A DNA stretch of 64,000 nucleotides from Sphingobacterium deserti (GTDB taxonomy: Bacteria > Bacteroidota > Bacteroidia > Sphingobacteriales > Sphingobacteriaceae), in the NCBI RefSeq assembly GCF_000757725.1, contig NZ_JJMU01000054.1, positions 1 to 64,000 of the forward strand. Direction: 5' to 3'. Below the pieces are notes generated by a model. The model had not been told where the DNA came from. It was given only the letters and a program-made list of their open reading frames with translations, and made no database searches. A program made the translations under genes and the position numbers. Shown here piece by piece: positions 37,709 to 46,309 of this stretch (its first letter is position 1; every line of letters begins with the position of its first letter).

Positions 37709-38476
37709 ATGCAGCATAAAATTTTGATCGTTGACGATAATGAAGAAATTTTGGATTTCCTTGCCCAAGTATTGGGCGATGCCTATACGCTTTACTCGGC
37801 GATGGATGGCGAGAATGCCCGGAGGATATTGGATGTTGAAATTATCGATTTAGTGATTTCTGATATTATGATGCCCGGTATAGATGGCTTTGAGCTGTGC
37901 CGGCTGATCAAATCTAATGTGGATTATTGCCATATTCCTGTTGTACTGCTGACTGCTAAAAACAGCTATGATGCACATATTGAAGGCTTGGAAGTAGGTG
38001 CTGATCTCTACATACAAAAGCCATTTTCGCCCGAACTTTTACTCTTGCAGGTAGCAAATCTTTTAGGCAATCGCTTAAAGATAAAAATGCATTTTGCCAG
38101 TTCGCCATTCGAAGATGTGCGAGTTATGGCGCATTCCAAAACAGATGAAGCTTTCCTGAAAAAGCTTGATGGCTACATCCGTAAACACCTCGATGATACG
38201 GCGTTGAGTATTGATCTATTGGCAGATCATATGAATATGAGTCGGCCAACATTTTACCGGAAAATTAAATCCATATCAGACCTCACACCAAAAGAGCTGA
38301 TTGATGTAACACGTTTAAAGAAGGCCACGAAGCTTATTGCGCAAAACGAATTTACCATGTCTGAAATCTCAAAGATTGTTGGTTATAGCAGCCAAAGTTT
38401 ATTTAATAAAAACTTTCAACGCTACTTTAATATTTCACCGCAGAGCTACCGAAATTCATTGGAAAAAGAATCCTGA
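37709..38476 (+). CDS. Receiver-AraC response regulator, partner of the upstream kinase
   Basis: Receiver domain (ILIVDDNEE, D52 in VISDIMMP, K104 in IQKPF) plus AraC-type DNA-binding region (LADHMNMSRPTFYRKI, ISKIVGYSSQSLFNKNF, ISPQSYRNS). The ATG at 37709 is chosen: it is five bases past the kinase stop and follows AGAAGG; a TTG at 37688 would overlap the kinase. Both halves are intact, so this is a genuine two-protein version of what is normally one hybrid polypeptide. It probably activates one or both SusC/SusD operons and GH105. The regulator at 16570 is its paralogue. Confidence 0.92.
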   Translation: MQHKILIVDDNEEILDFLAQVLGDAYTLYSAMDGENARRILDVEIIDLVISDIMMPGIDGFELCRLIKSNVDYCHIPVVLLTAKNSYDAHIEGLEVGADLYIQKPFSPELLLLQVANLLGNRLKIKMHFASSPFEDVRVMAHSKTDEAFLKKLDGYIRKHLDDTALSIDLLADHMNMSRPTFYRKIKSISDLTPKELIDVTRLKKATKLIAQNEFTMSEISKIVGYSSQSLFNKNFQRYFNISPQSYRNSLEKES

Positions 38477-38506
38477 TAGCACGCAAACAAAGTTTGGCGC
38501 TATCAG
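38473..38506. terminator. Bidirectional hairpin between the regulator and the GH105 gene
   Basis: CTGATAGC (38473-38480, overlapping the regulator stop codon) pairs with GCTATCAG (38499-38506), and CAAAC/GTTTG (38484-38496) form an inner stem. It separates the convergent genes ending at 38476 and 38515. Confidence 0.7.
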
Positions 38507-38514
38507 GTTGCAGA

Positions 38515-39627
38515 TTACTTTACATTTTCAAGGAGCGCCACTGTGCACCAAAGGTAGGGCGCTTGGCCGTGGTAATCCCCCACATGTCTAGGCCTATCAT
38601 AGTAATATTGTTTATCATTCTTTTTGTTCGTGCCTACACAAACCTCTCTGACATCACCATTTTCATTGATGTAAGAGACCAGTGCCAACCATGCTTTGCG
38701 AGCGGCGGGTCCATATTCACGGGCATCTAGCCAACCATGCTTTACGCCAGTGATAAAGGCATAGGTAAACATAGCAGATCCCGATGTTTCTGCCCATGAA
38801 TCTTTTTCGTCAATCAGTTGATTCCACATACCATCCGCAGTTTGGTATTGTTTCAAACTGCTCATCATTAATTGATAGCCTTCCAAGATACGTGGTCGGT
38901 GCTTATGATCTTTAGGAAGATAACGAAGCAACTCCGTTACCCCAGCCGCCATCCAGCCATTTCCGCGTCCCCAGTAGAAAGGCACATCGGGCGCATGATA
39001 GAAAAGCCCATTGGGGCGTTGCAGTTCATCCAGGTAAAGTACCATCTCTGCAGCAGCACGATCAAGGTATTTTTGGTCCTTTGTCACTTGATAGGCCTGC
39101 GTTTGTACAATCGTAATCATATACATATCATCGATCCATAAGCGCGTTTGCCAGGAATAGCCTTTCAATGCCCATTCCTTTTCTTGGGTCTTTGCATTTT
39201 CTGGTACCATCCATTGTGTGTCTGCATAGGGCAAGCCTAGCTGATAATAGCGTTGCTCTTTTGTGGTTTGAAAAAGCAAAAGCGGCAAGCTACCAAACAT
39301 ATTTAGATCAACGTGATTCATAGGTGGCAACAAATGTTTTTCTGTCGTGAAGAGCGGCTCAAATCTATCTTGAAGCAGCTTAGCGAGCTTGTCATCTTTT
39401 GTTAAAGTAGCGAATTTTACAGCACCTGCCCAGTTGAAAGTTTCCGGATAACTGATCCACTTGCCTGCATGCAACATATGCTTGCCTTCTACAAAGCGGT
39501 AGCCTAAACGTTTACCAACTTGTTCAGGGGTGTAACCATCCGGGAAATTTGTCAATAGCTTTTTCTGCCCAAGAAGTCCTGTAGAGAACAACCCAGCAAG
39601 TAGAATTAAAAGAAATTTATACATCAT
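38515..39627 (-). CDS. Exported GH105-type unsaturated rhamnogalacturonyl/uronyl hydrolase
   Basis: Removes 4,5-unsaturated uronic acid residues left by polysaccharide lyases, by hydration of the double bond. The 370 residues have a signal peptide (FLLILLAGLFSTGLLGQ) and the (alpha/alpha)6 barrel signatures NHVDLNMFGSLP (Asp 107), RLWIDDMYM (Asp 166/167), FYWGRGNGWMAAG and SWAETSGSAMF. Length and motifs fit GH105 (YteR type) better than GH88. It implies a lyase-processed, uronate-containing substrate such as rhamnogalacturonan or ulvan, although no lyase gene is in the window. It has its own upstream region and faces the regulator. Confidence 0.87.
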   Translation of the reverse strand: MMYKFLLILLAGLFSTGLLGQKKLLTNFPDGYTPEQVGKRLGYRFVEGKHMLHAGKWISYPETFNWAGAVKFATLTKDDKLAKLLQDRFEPLFTTEKHLLPPMNHVDLNMFGSLPLLLFQTTKEQRYYQLGLPYADTQWMVPENAKTQEKEWALKGYSWQTRLWIDDMYMITIVQTQAYQVTKDQKYLDRAAAEMVLYLDELQRPNGLFYHAPDVPFYWGRGNGWMAAGVTELLRYLPKDHKHRPRILEGYQLMMSSLKQYQTADGMWNQLIDEKDSWAETSGSAMFTYAFITGVKHGWLDAREYGPAARKAWLALVSYINENGDVREVCVGTNKKNDKQYYYDRPRHVGDYHGQAPYLWCTVALLENVK

Positions 39628-39867
39628 AAGGGCTTTAAGTTTATACTCAAAGAAAGGAAATACTACTTGATATTCTCACTCAACCTTTTGTCGATTTGTA
39701 TCATATTCCTCGTTTTATTCTATAGTGAATAAAGCAAATTTGGTAAATATGGATATGAAAGGTGCAGTATAATGACGTTAGACGGCGAGCGTTTTTTAAA
39801 GAAGCTGTTCTGGCGAAATCCCCTTAAAATCCGTTTATTTGTGAGATTGCACTACAATTAGTTTCGT

Positions 39868-41784
39868 ATGGATAATTATTTTGATGAGCTTGCAGCCTTG
39901 TTGCGAGATGAGGAAGATTTTGATAGGAATATGCACGAGGCGCTATTACTTAATAAATCTGTAAATGAACGTCGCGCGCAAGGCGTCACTTGGTTTCCTG
40001 TGATGTTGACCGATAGTGAAATTGGTCGGGGTGACTATCTAAGTATCACGATCAAAAGGACGAACAGCTTAGAGGAATCGCATAAATTCCGTTTTGGTAT
40101 GCCCGTCGCGTTGTTTTCAAATTATGCGCCAAATGAAGATCGGGTGAAAGGAACAGTTGCGTATGTCAATAACGATAGCATGCGGATCGCTTTTCGTTTG
40201 GACGAGTTGCCCGATTGGAGCAGGAGGGGAAAGCTAGGCATTGACCTGCTATTCGATGAAAATTCCTATAGAGAAATGCATGCTGCACTACAGCAAGCGA
40301 AGAAGATAAAGGATGATCCGAAGCAAGGTACACTCGTTCGCATGCTTACAGGCGCACAGCCTATAGATCAGGGTGTTGCTGCCGACTTTTACAAAAACAA
40401 TATGCTCAATGCCAGTCAAAATGCTGCCGTGCAGCAGGTATTAACAGGCGAAGCGCTTACAATTTTACACGGCCCTCCAGGCACGGGAAAGACAACGACC
40501 ATTACCCAAGCTGTGAAAGCATTGCTGTCAAACGGGACAAAACAGATTCTTTTGGTTGCTCCCAGCAATACCGCTGTTGATGTGTTAACGGAGCGTTTGG
40601 ATGCGCTAGGCGTTTCTGTGGTTCGTATAGGGAACCCTGTGAAGGTGTCATCGCATCTTCAGGCCTTGACGCTAGATGGTAAGATAGATAATCATCGCGC
40701 AAATAAGGAATGTAAAACCTTGGAGAAACAGGAGCGTGCATACTTGGATATGGGACATAAATACAAGCGTAATTTTGGAAAGAATGAACGCGAACAACGT
40801 AAAGCCCTCTTCGAAGAAGCCCGTAAAATACGAAAAGAAATAGATAAAGTCCAGGATTTCATTATGGCTGATATTCTGGATAGTGCATCGGTGATAACAG
40901 CTACTTTGGTCGGCGCAAACCACCATAGCATTCAGCAGAGAAACTATGACATCGTGATTATAGACGAAGCTGTACAGGCCTTGGAGCCCGCCTGCTGGAT
41001 TCCTTTGTTGAAGGCGGATCGTGTGGTGCTCGCGGGGGACCATTGCCAATTACCGCCGACCGTAAAATCGTCAATGAATACACAGAAAGGACTGTATATA
41101 ACCTTGTTCGAGAAGCTTGTGAAACGTTACCCTGCGCAGGTGTCGCTGTTAGACCTGCAATACCGTATGCATGCCAACATTATGGCCTACCCATCTTTGC
41201 GCCTTTATGACAATCGATTACTCGCAGCTTCCGAAGTAGCTGATTGGACGTTGAAGGATGACGATGCGCCAATCCTTTTCATCGATTCGGCAGGAGCGGG
41301 TTTTGAAGAAACAGAAGAGGATGGCGCTATTTTTAATACAGAGGAAGCGCAGTTTGTGCGCGCACATCTTCGGGAAACTATCAAGGCATGCGCTATGTCT
41401 TATTCAGCCGAAGATATGCCCTCTCTTGGTGTTATAACACCCTACCGAAAGCAGGCACAACTACTGAAGACGCTGATCGAACAGGACGAATATTTGAAGC
41501 CTTTTCAAGGAGCAATCCAGATAAATACTATCGATGGTTTCCAAGGGCAGGAAAAGGATATTATCTACATCAGCCTAACACGGTCTAACAATGAGCAACG
41601 GATCGGTTTCCTTGCTGATGTGCGCCGTATGAATGTGGCCATGACTCGGGCAAAGAAGAAATTGATTGTGGTAGGGGATAGCAGTACCATTGGCGAACAT
41701 GAATTCTATAAGGGTTTTCTTGACTACGTGGAAACGCATGGCGCATATAATAGTGTCTGGGAGTGGGTGGGGCATAGTGACTAA
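39868..41784 (+). CDS. Superfamily 1 AAA helicase, IGHMBP2/Upf1-like
   Basis: A 638-residue DNA/RNA helicase-like ATPase. Walker A is HGPPGTGKTTTI near residue 201; motif II is IVIIDEAVQALEPACW near 360; later motifs are AGDHCQLPPTV, LLDLQYRMHANIM, INTIDGFQGQEKDII and RRMNVAMTRAKKKLIVVGD. The N-terminal part has a beta-barrel-like domain before the RecA folds, as in the IGHMBP2/SMUBP-2 group common in Bacteroidota. Role in the cell is unknown; the group acts on nucleic acids during repair or RNA processing. It is intact and followed after 11 bases by a TonB-C-like gene. Confidence 0.9.
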   Translation: MDNYFDELAALLRDEEDFDRNMHEALLLNKSVNERRAQGVTWFPVMLTDSEIGRGDYLSITIKRTNSLEESHKFRFGMPVALFSNYAPNEDRVKGTVAYVNNDSMRIAFRLDELPDWSRRGKLGIDLLFDENSYREMHAALQQAKKIKDDPKQGTLVRMLTGAQPIDQGVAADFYKNNMLNASQNAAVQQVLTGEALTILHGPPGTGKTTTITQAVKALLSNGTKQILLVAPSNTAVDVLTERLDALGVSVVRIGNPVKVSSHLQALTLDGKIDNHRANKECKTLEKQERAYLDMGHKYKRNFGKNEREQRKALFEEARKIRKEIDKVQDFIMADILDSASVITATLVGANHHSIQQRNYDIVIIDEAVQALEPACWIPLLKADRVVLAGDHCQLPPTVKSSMNTQKGLYITLFEKLVKRYPAQVSLLDLQYRMHANIMAYPSLRLYDNRLLAASEVADWTLKDDDAPILFIDSAGAGFEETEEDGAIFNTEEAQFVRAHLRETIKACAMSYSAEDMPSLGVITPYRKQAQLLKTLIEQDEYLKPFQGAIQINTIDGFQGQEKDIIYISLTRSNNEQRIGFLADVRRMNVAMTRAKKKLIVVGDSSTIGEHEFYKGFLDYVETHGAYNSVWEWVGHSD

Positions 41785-41795
41785 ATAGTCGAAAA

Positions 41796-42293
41796 ATGAA
41801 AATAGCAAATCGCTTGCTCAATTGCTTGTTAGTCCTATCCGTCATCCTTTGGTTGTTCGACATATTTTATATGAGCGAGCACGTAACCGCCATTTCTTAC
41901 GATAAGACGCTCGGTGATAAACAATCGGATACTGGGTATGGTCTTTATTATCAGTATTATAATTTGGATTCTTTGGAGAGCAGGTATAAGGTAAGAAAGG
42001 AGCTAGGAGGATGCTTGTTGGATCCAGCGACACGTTTTCCCGAAGATGGTCTTCTTACCGCTCGGTTCTTGGTTCACAAAGATGGCAAAGCAGACCGTTT
42101 TAGAACGGATTACCTAGATGAGAATTACCGCAAAATTGTGGGAGCTGAGGCATTTTCCGGAGTAAAGCATGTTGTTAGCTGCCTGAAGAAAAAGAAACAT
42201 TGGCAAACGGGAAGGGTAAATGGAAAACCGCGAAAATATATACAATTGTTAAATTTCAGGATAAGAGGAGGGCGTATTGAAGAAATCTTCTAA
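41796..42293 (+). CDS. Membrane-anchored protein with TonB C-terminal-like domain
   Basis: Residues 6-26 (LLNCLLVLSVILWLFDIFYM) form a single hydrophobic anchor. The C-terminal half resembles the TonB C-terminal fold: GLLTARFLVHKDGKADRFR, then HWQTGRVNGKPRKYIQLLNF, close to the W.pGk.NGKPv pattern and final strand of that family. The usual proline-rich spacer is absent and the protein is short (165 residues), so it may be a diverged energy-transducer relative. It overlaps the next gene, a TPR protein, by 17 bases, so the two are translated together. Confidence 0.55.
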   Translation: MKIANRLLNCLLVLSVILWLFDIFYMSEHVTAISYDKTLGDKQSDTGYGLYYQYYNLDSLESRYKVRKELGGCLLDPATRFPEDGLLTARFLVHKDGKADRFRTDYLDENYRKIVGAEAFSGVKHVVSCLKKKKHWQTGRVNGKPRKYIQLLNFRIRGGRIEEIF

Positions 42294-43104
42294 CCAATTA
42301 TCGGTACGCTCCATCATTGTGTTCGTCAAGCTTCTGTTGGTTGCGATCTTGTTGGCCCCGCTGCTTTACAACTATTATTTAGGGCCTTTTGACTACCGTT
42401 TTAAATACGCTGAAAATCGTCAGGGTACGCGTGCATCTGATTATATATTTTCCGTAATGTCTTCCCAATATCCAGATCGCGCGGCTGTGCCTTTGGAACG
42501 TTCAGTAGCGTATAACAAGCGCGGTCTGTACGTCAAGGGTTTTGAATTACTGAATAAAGCTGTTGCTATAAATCCGGTGACATCATTAGGATATCGAGGC
42601 TACATGAAATTGTATAAAGTAAGAGACTATGCGGGAGCGCTAAGCGATTTTGAGCGGTTAGACTCATTGACAGTGAACCATGTAGATTATCCCATGAGTG
42701 AAAATATCCATTTCCTGAAAGCAATTTGTTTGTACAAATTAGGTCATATAGATGCGTGCCTTTCCTCATTTGATGATGCATTGGAAACATCGCTCCCGGG
42801 TTTTGTAGATTACAAGATTAAGCTGTATAAGGCGGCAGTATTAATGCAGATGGGAGAATACCTTGATTCACAAAAACTCTTACGTAGCATTTTGCAGGAA
42901 TACCCAAAAAGTAGTGAAGCAAATTATTACTTTGCGGTAAATCTATTGAGATCGAATCAACTTATTGAAGCAAAGCAGTATGCGTATTTAGCGAAGCGTT
43001 ACGGCCAGGAGGGATATACGATAACGGATGCTTACAGTGAACTTCCATTCGCAGTTTATCCCGAGAATATTGAAGATTTGATAAATACAATAGAAGAGAG
43101 GTAA
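42277..43104 (+). CDS. Membrane-anchored TPR-like protein
   Basis: About 275 residues: a hydrophobic segment at 11-32 (SIIVFVKLLLVAILLAPLLY), then helical hairpin repeats with TPR character (ALSDFERLDSL, IHFLKAICLYKLGHIDACLS, AVLMQMGEYLDSQKLLRSI, ANYYFAVNLLRSNQLIEA). A TTG start is chosen because AAGAGGAGGG lies a few bases before it and no ATG is near; the start overlaps the stop of the preceding gene. Function unknown; TPR proteins usually mediate protein contacts. Gene neighbours are a TonB-C-like protein before and a Tae4-type effector after. Confidence 0.65.
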   Translation: MKKSSNQLSVRSIIVFVKLLLVAILLAPLLYNYYLGPFDYRFKYAENRQGTRASDYIFSVMSSQYPDRAAVPLERSVAYNKRGLYVKGFELLNKAVAINPVTSLGYRGYMKLYKVRDYAGALSDFERLDSLTVNHVDYPMSENIHFLKAICLYKLGHIDACLSSFDDALETSLPGFVDYKIKLYKAAVLMQMGEYLDSQKLLRSILQEYPKSSEANYYFAVNLLRSNQLIEAKQYAYLAKRYGQEGYTITDAYSELPFAVYPENIEDLINTIEER

Positions 43105-43210
43105 CCTTGTTAAATAAGATCTACATGTAAGTGTTTCAATAATAGGTAGTAAGCAATAAAAAGTCAGGGTAATCGTTTCAATTATATCTAAATTAAGTTG
43201 AAAGGAATAT

Positions 43211-43699
43211 ATGGCTTTATTCGATAGATTATGGACTAACTTACCTACCAATCTGGTCTTTCCTTGCGATCAAGTTAGGTATCAAAACCAATGTGCGATC
43301 CGTATGAGTGTTGCATTGCAAAAGTCTGAGATAAGTGTTAGAGATTGCCCAGCCGTTAAATGTGATTTTCACCTCTCGGAACACAACACTATCAAACACT
43401 TCTTGCGTGCTCAAGAACTGGCAAATTGGTTTAAGCAAAGCGGGTTGTTCGGCAAAACGAACATTTACGAGCGAGCTACGCTAAACAAACTGGGAACTAG
43501 AGCTGTTTTTAGTAATCGTAAAGGTATAATTTTTATTGAAGACGGTTGGGGACCTACAGATCATATCGATTTATGGAACGGTCAGTTTATAAAGAATGGG
43601 GGTTCGGATTATTTAGAAAAGGGTGTTCGAATATGGTTTTGGGACGTATTGCAGAAGGGGCTTCCGGGTTTAGACCATTGCTTGATACCTGATAGATGA
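43211..43699 (+). CDS. tae4: Tae4-family type VI secretion amidase effector (peptidoglycan hydrolase)
   Basis: A 162-residue protein with the Tae4 pattern: LWTNLPTN near the N-terminus, the catalytic-Cys segment YQNQCAIRMSVAL (Cys 28), KGIIFIEDGW and the catalytic-His segment DHIDLWNG (His 118). Tae4 enzymes are NlpC/P60-like DL-endopeptidases that cut peptide stems in the peptidoglycan of competing cells after type VI delivery. There is no signal peptide, as expected for an injected effector. AAAGGA precedes the ATG. No type VI structural genes, Hcp or VgrG are in the window, so this would be an orphan effector. The lipoprotein gene 66 bases on is the candidate immunity gene. Confidence 0.78.
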   Translation: MALFDRLWTNLPTNLVFPCDQVRYQNQCAIRMSVALQKSEISVRDCPAVKCDFHLSEHNTIKHFLRAQELANWFKQSGLFGKTNIYERATLNKLGTRAVFSNRKGIIFIEDGWGPTDHIDLWNGQFIKNGGSDYLEKGVRIWFWDVLQKGLPGLDHCLIPDR

Positions 43700-43765
43700 C
43701 ACGGCCCACTAACGTGTGGGGATAACAAAATACGTGTATTGAGTTCCTGAAATAATTATATAGAC

Positions 43766-44284
43766 ATGAAAAAATATCTTGTTGTAATGAGCAGCCTCTA
43801 TGCGCTGTTGTGTTTTAGTTTTTGTTCATCCTCCGGTAAAAAAGCGACAGAAGATAACGAAGTTGCTATCAAAAAGGATAGTGTCACTGACTCGTGCACG
43901 ATCAATGGAACGCGCTTCGTGGTATACCAGAGAGATTCGCTCGCCTATATCAAAGCTTTTGGGAAGCAAGATACCATTTATGGCGAATTGCAATTGCGGG
44001 CGCCGGTGTACTTTGTTCGAGCGCATCAGAGCGAGAAAGTGCTGCATTATGCCTATCCACAATTTCAGGTGAATCAGGTGTTGATGTTGTTCGGCAACAA
44101 AGCAGATTCCGCGATGCTGGAAGCACGAGGGTTAGCGCCAGATTTATGGTGCGGCACACATATTCAAGGCTTGTTATTGAAAAATGGCCAGGCGTTATTA
44201 ACCAAGAAGCTCCATGACGGTATAAAATGTAAGGGGTTTTCATCTGATGAGAAAGACTTTTATTCCTTGGCTAGCGAACGCTAA
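43766..44284 (+). CDS. Small lipoprotein, candidate immunity protein for the Tae4 effector
   Basis: A 172-residue protein with a lipoprotein signal (LLCFSFCSSS) and a charged mature part, placing it in the periplasm, where an immunity protein against a peptidoglycan amidase must act. No family was recognised, and it does not obviously resemble classic Tai4. The mature part has two cysteines (DLWCGTH, IKCKGF) that could pair. The immunity role is inferred only from position directly after the effector, orientation and predicted location. Confidence 0.5.
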   Translation: MKKYLVVMSSLYALLCFSFCSSSGKKATEDNEVAIKKDSVTDSCTINGTRFVVYQRDSLAYIKAFGKQDTIYGELQLRAPVYFVRAHQSEKVLHYAYPQFQVNQVLMLFGNKADSAMLEARGLAPDLWCGTHIQGLLLKNGQALLTKKLHDGIKCKGFSSDEKDFYSLASER

Positions 44285-44466
44285 AATCGAAGCTTATTGC
44301 ATTGTGATTACGAAATTGGTTAGACTGCTCTTTACGCTACATAGATTGCTTTTTAATACTATACCTCGTTTTGTAGTTAATTACCTGTTGATTCGGGTTG
44401 ACAGGTTGTTTAACAGGGGATTTTTTTATAAATTTAAGTTTCCGCAACCTAAATCGGAAAAAGCTT

Positions 44467-44751
44467 ATGAAACGGATAGACTTAAAAGCAAACGGGGATT
44501 CCCTGCAGACTCTAATAAGTATGGATGGTGGCCACGTAACAGAATATTACACTGTACACTGTGATGGTTTTTTAGTCGGCGTAGGCATTTTTCACAACCA
44601 CAATGAAAAGTGCACTTGCGCCATGGTAAAAGATGAAGTGGGCGAGAAGCATATACTCGGCCGGCTATCCGACGAATTTCCACTAGAAGTGACGGAACTG
44701 CATCAGCTCGAAGAGTACTACAACAAGATGTTTCCCGATAACTCATTGTAA
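44467..44751 (+). CDS. Hypothetical protein, 94 residues
   Basis: A small soluble protein beginning MKRIDLKANGDSLQTL and ending YYNKMFPDNSL, with a Cys/His patch (GIFHNHNEKCTCAMV). Not recognised. The ATG at 44467 is chosen because the longer frame to 44398 codes unlikely sequence. It follows the Tae4 and lipoprotein genes in the same orientation but 180 bases on, so a link is uncertain. Coding probability is moderate, based on a balanced acidic composition and plausible length. Confidence 0.45.
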   Translation: MKRIDLKANGDSLQTLISMDGGHVTEYYTVHCDGFLVGVGIFHNHNEKCTCAMVKDEVGEKHILGRLSDEFPLEVTELHQLEEYYNKMFPDNSL

Positions 44752-44873
44752 ATATTCCATCATGATGAACACGTAGTAGGTATACACCTCCAAAGCATAC
44801 CATCTTGCATGGCTTATTTATCAGCTATGCTATCGAAAAGTGTGTCGTCGAGTATATTGAACCTGCCTAATCT

Positions 44874-45254
44874 TTATGCGCTTGCACGGATATTTCGACA
44901 GTTATTCTCAATTATTTGAAGAATGTCGGTCATTTCAAATGGTTTTGGCAGAAATTGATTTGCACCGGCACGCATCGCGACTTCCTCGCCGTCATCACTG
45001 GCGGATAGGCATAAAATGTACATGTTTTTCATTTTATCATCCATCCTGATCTTACTGATGATCTCTTGTCCGGAAAGATTTGGCATCCATAAATCTATAA
45101 TCAATAAATCTGGACGGTCTTCATTTAGCCGACCAAATAGTTTTGCGCTATCGTCTTCGACCAATACTTCGGCTCCGGAAAATTCGACAATAAGTTTTAA
45201 TACTTCTAAAATATGTCGGTCGTCATCGCAGACTATTACTTTTTTTGCATCCAT
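44874..45254 (-). CDS. CheY-like single-domain response regulator
   Basis: A stand-alone receiver of 126 residues with the acidic pocket VIVCDDD (10-12), phospho-acceptor D54 in LIIDLWMP, a Ser at the switch position (CLSASDDGEE) and K104 in LPKPF. There is no output domain. It would relay phosphate or bind a partner protein. No kinase is adjacent; the nearest kinase without a receiver is the one in the stressosome operon about 9 kb away, and a link to it is only a guess. Confidence 0.88.
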   Translation of the reverse strand: MDAKKVIVCDDDRHILEVLKLIVEFSGAEVLVEDDSAKLFGRLNEDRPDLLIIDLWMPNLSGQEIISKIRMDDKMKNMYILCLSASDDGEEVAMRAGANQFLPKPFEMTDILQIIENNCRNIRASA

Positions 45255-45654
45255 AACCCTTCACGTATATCTATATCTATTTTGCATATCTTCCCAAGGT
45301 ATGTTCAGGAAGCTCCCCTTCTGCACTATAACCTATTAGCAAATTAAGAACCAATAAGTTGTAATTTAATGCGGAATAGCATTTCGCGTATAAATTTGTT
45401 TATCGCAGCGTATAAATAATCTGCTCAAATGGAATTAATCGCGCTTATTGAAATCTGTAGCGCAATATAAGATATCACCGAGGGCTCCCATGTTGGCCCA
45501 CCTTATGTTCGTAGTTGAGGTAGCAGTAAGCGTATATTTCTTCATTTATGCTGTTAAATTGGTTGAGACCATGCTGATTGTTAATATAAAATTAATAATG
45601 TAAGCAACGAAATTGAAAAACTGTTATATTAGCTTTGCACGGAGTAAGTAGTGT
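45255..45654 (+). promoter_or_regulatory. Intergenic region with candidate promoter of the ECF sigma gene
   Basis: Four hundred A/T-rich bases between the divergent CheY-like and sigma genes, with no ORF of merit. TAGCTTTG at 45630-45637 fits the TAnnTTTG -7 box and lies 17 bases before the sigma ATG; the nearest upstream TTG is closer than usual, so the -33 element is weak. Confidence 0.4.
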
Positions 45655-46266
45655 ATGCAAAACCTAAGCAACCATACAAAAGAAATTGAGCTATTAGAGT
45701 CTATTCGTCAGGGCGATGAAAAGGCTTTTCAACGGTTGTACCGTATACACGTTGGTCGGGTAGCGCACGAAGTAAGCCGAACGATCCCTGCAAAGGAGCA
45801 GACCATGGAGGTGGTCCATGATACTTTTTTAACGCTTTGGCATGGCCGCGCGGAAATTTGTACTATCCGAAATATGGAGGCCTACCTCATAACCGTAGCG
45901 CGGCGCCTTTCCCTAAATGCCCTGAAGCAAACCGTTCGAAGAGCCGCTATAGAGAAAAGGTTTGCCTTAGATAATGAATCAGAATTGCACAATCTACCCG
46001 AAGACAATAGTGAAGAGTTGCAGTATAGTTGGTTGAATAAAGCTATCGACAGATTGCCACCTCAGCAAAAGCGCGTGTATCAGCTGAGCCGACACGAACG
46101 GAAAAAATATGTAGAGATCGCAGAAGAGATGCAGATTTCCCGTGAATCGGTTAAGAAATACTTACAGATTGCTTCTGATTCTATTCGAAAGTACCTAGTG
46201 AACAATAGAGATTCCATCGTTTCTATATTTTTTATTTTTTTACCCTTGCAATACCCCCCTTTCTAA
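45655..46266 (+). CDS. ECF sigma factor (FecI-like)
   Basis: A 203-residue RNA polymerase sigma factor with region 2 (DEKAFQRLYRIHVGRV, VHDTFLTLWHGRAEI) and region 4 (RLPPQQKRVYQLSRHE, YVEIAEEMQISRESVKKYL). It is followed by a FecR-type anti-sigma and an STN-domain SusC, the standard cell-surface signalling unit of Bacteroidota, in which substrate binding at the outer membrane releases the sigma factor to transcribe the downstream susC/susD genes. The hydrophobic C-terminal extension (SIFFIFLPLQYPPF) is often seen in this subgroup. Confidence 0.92.
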   Translation: MQNLSNHTKEIELLESIRQGDEKAFQRLYRIHVGRVAHEVSRTIPAKEQTMEVVHDTFLTLWHGRAEICTIRNMEAYLITVARRLSLNALKQTVRRAAIEKRFALDNESELHNLPEDNSEELQYSWLNKAIDRLPPQQKRVYQLSRHERKKYVEIAEEMQISRESVKKYLQIASDSIRKYLVNNRDSIVSIFFIFLPLQYPPF

Positions 46267-46309
46267 TCCCGTGTTGTCTTGTATTAAAGCGCGTGCCTTT
46301 ATACGAAGA

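Noticed and set aside
37688..37711. Frameshift that broke a single hybrid two-component gene
   Set aside because: The kinase ends cleanly after its ATPase domain and the regulator has its own ATG and ribosome-like AGAAGG; no residual coding sequence links them.
44247..44564. 105-residue plus-strand ORF starting MRKTFIPWLANAK
   Set aside because: It overlaps the end of the lipoprotein gene and the more plausible 94-residue gene in another frame; its sequence is hydrophobic-basic without a family.
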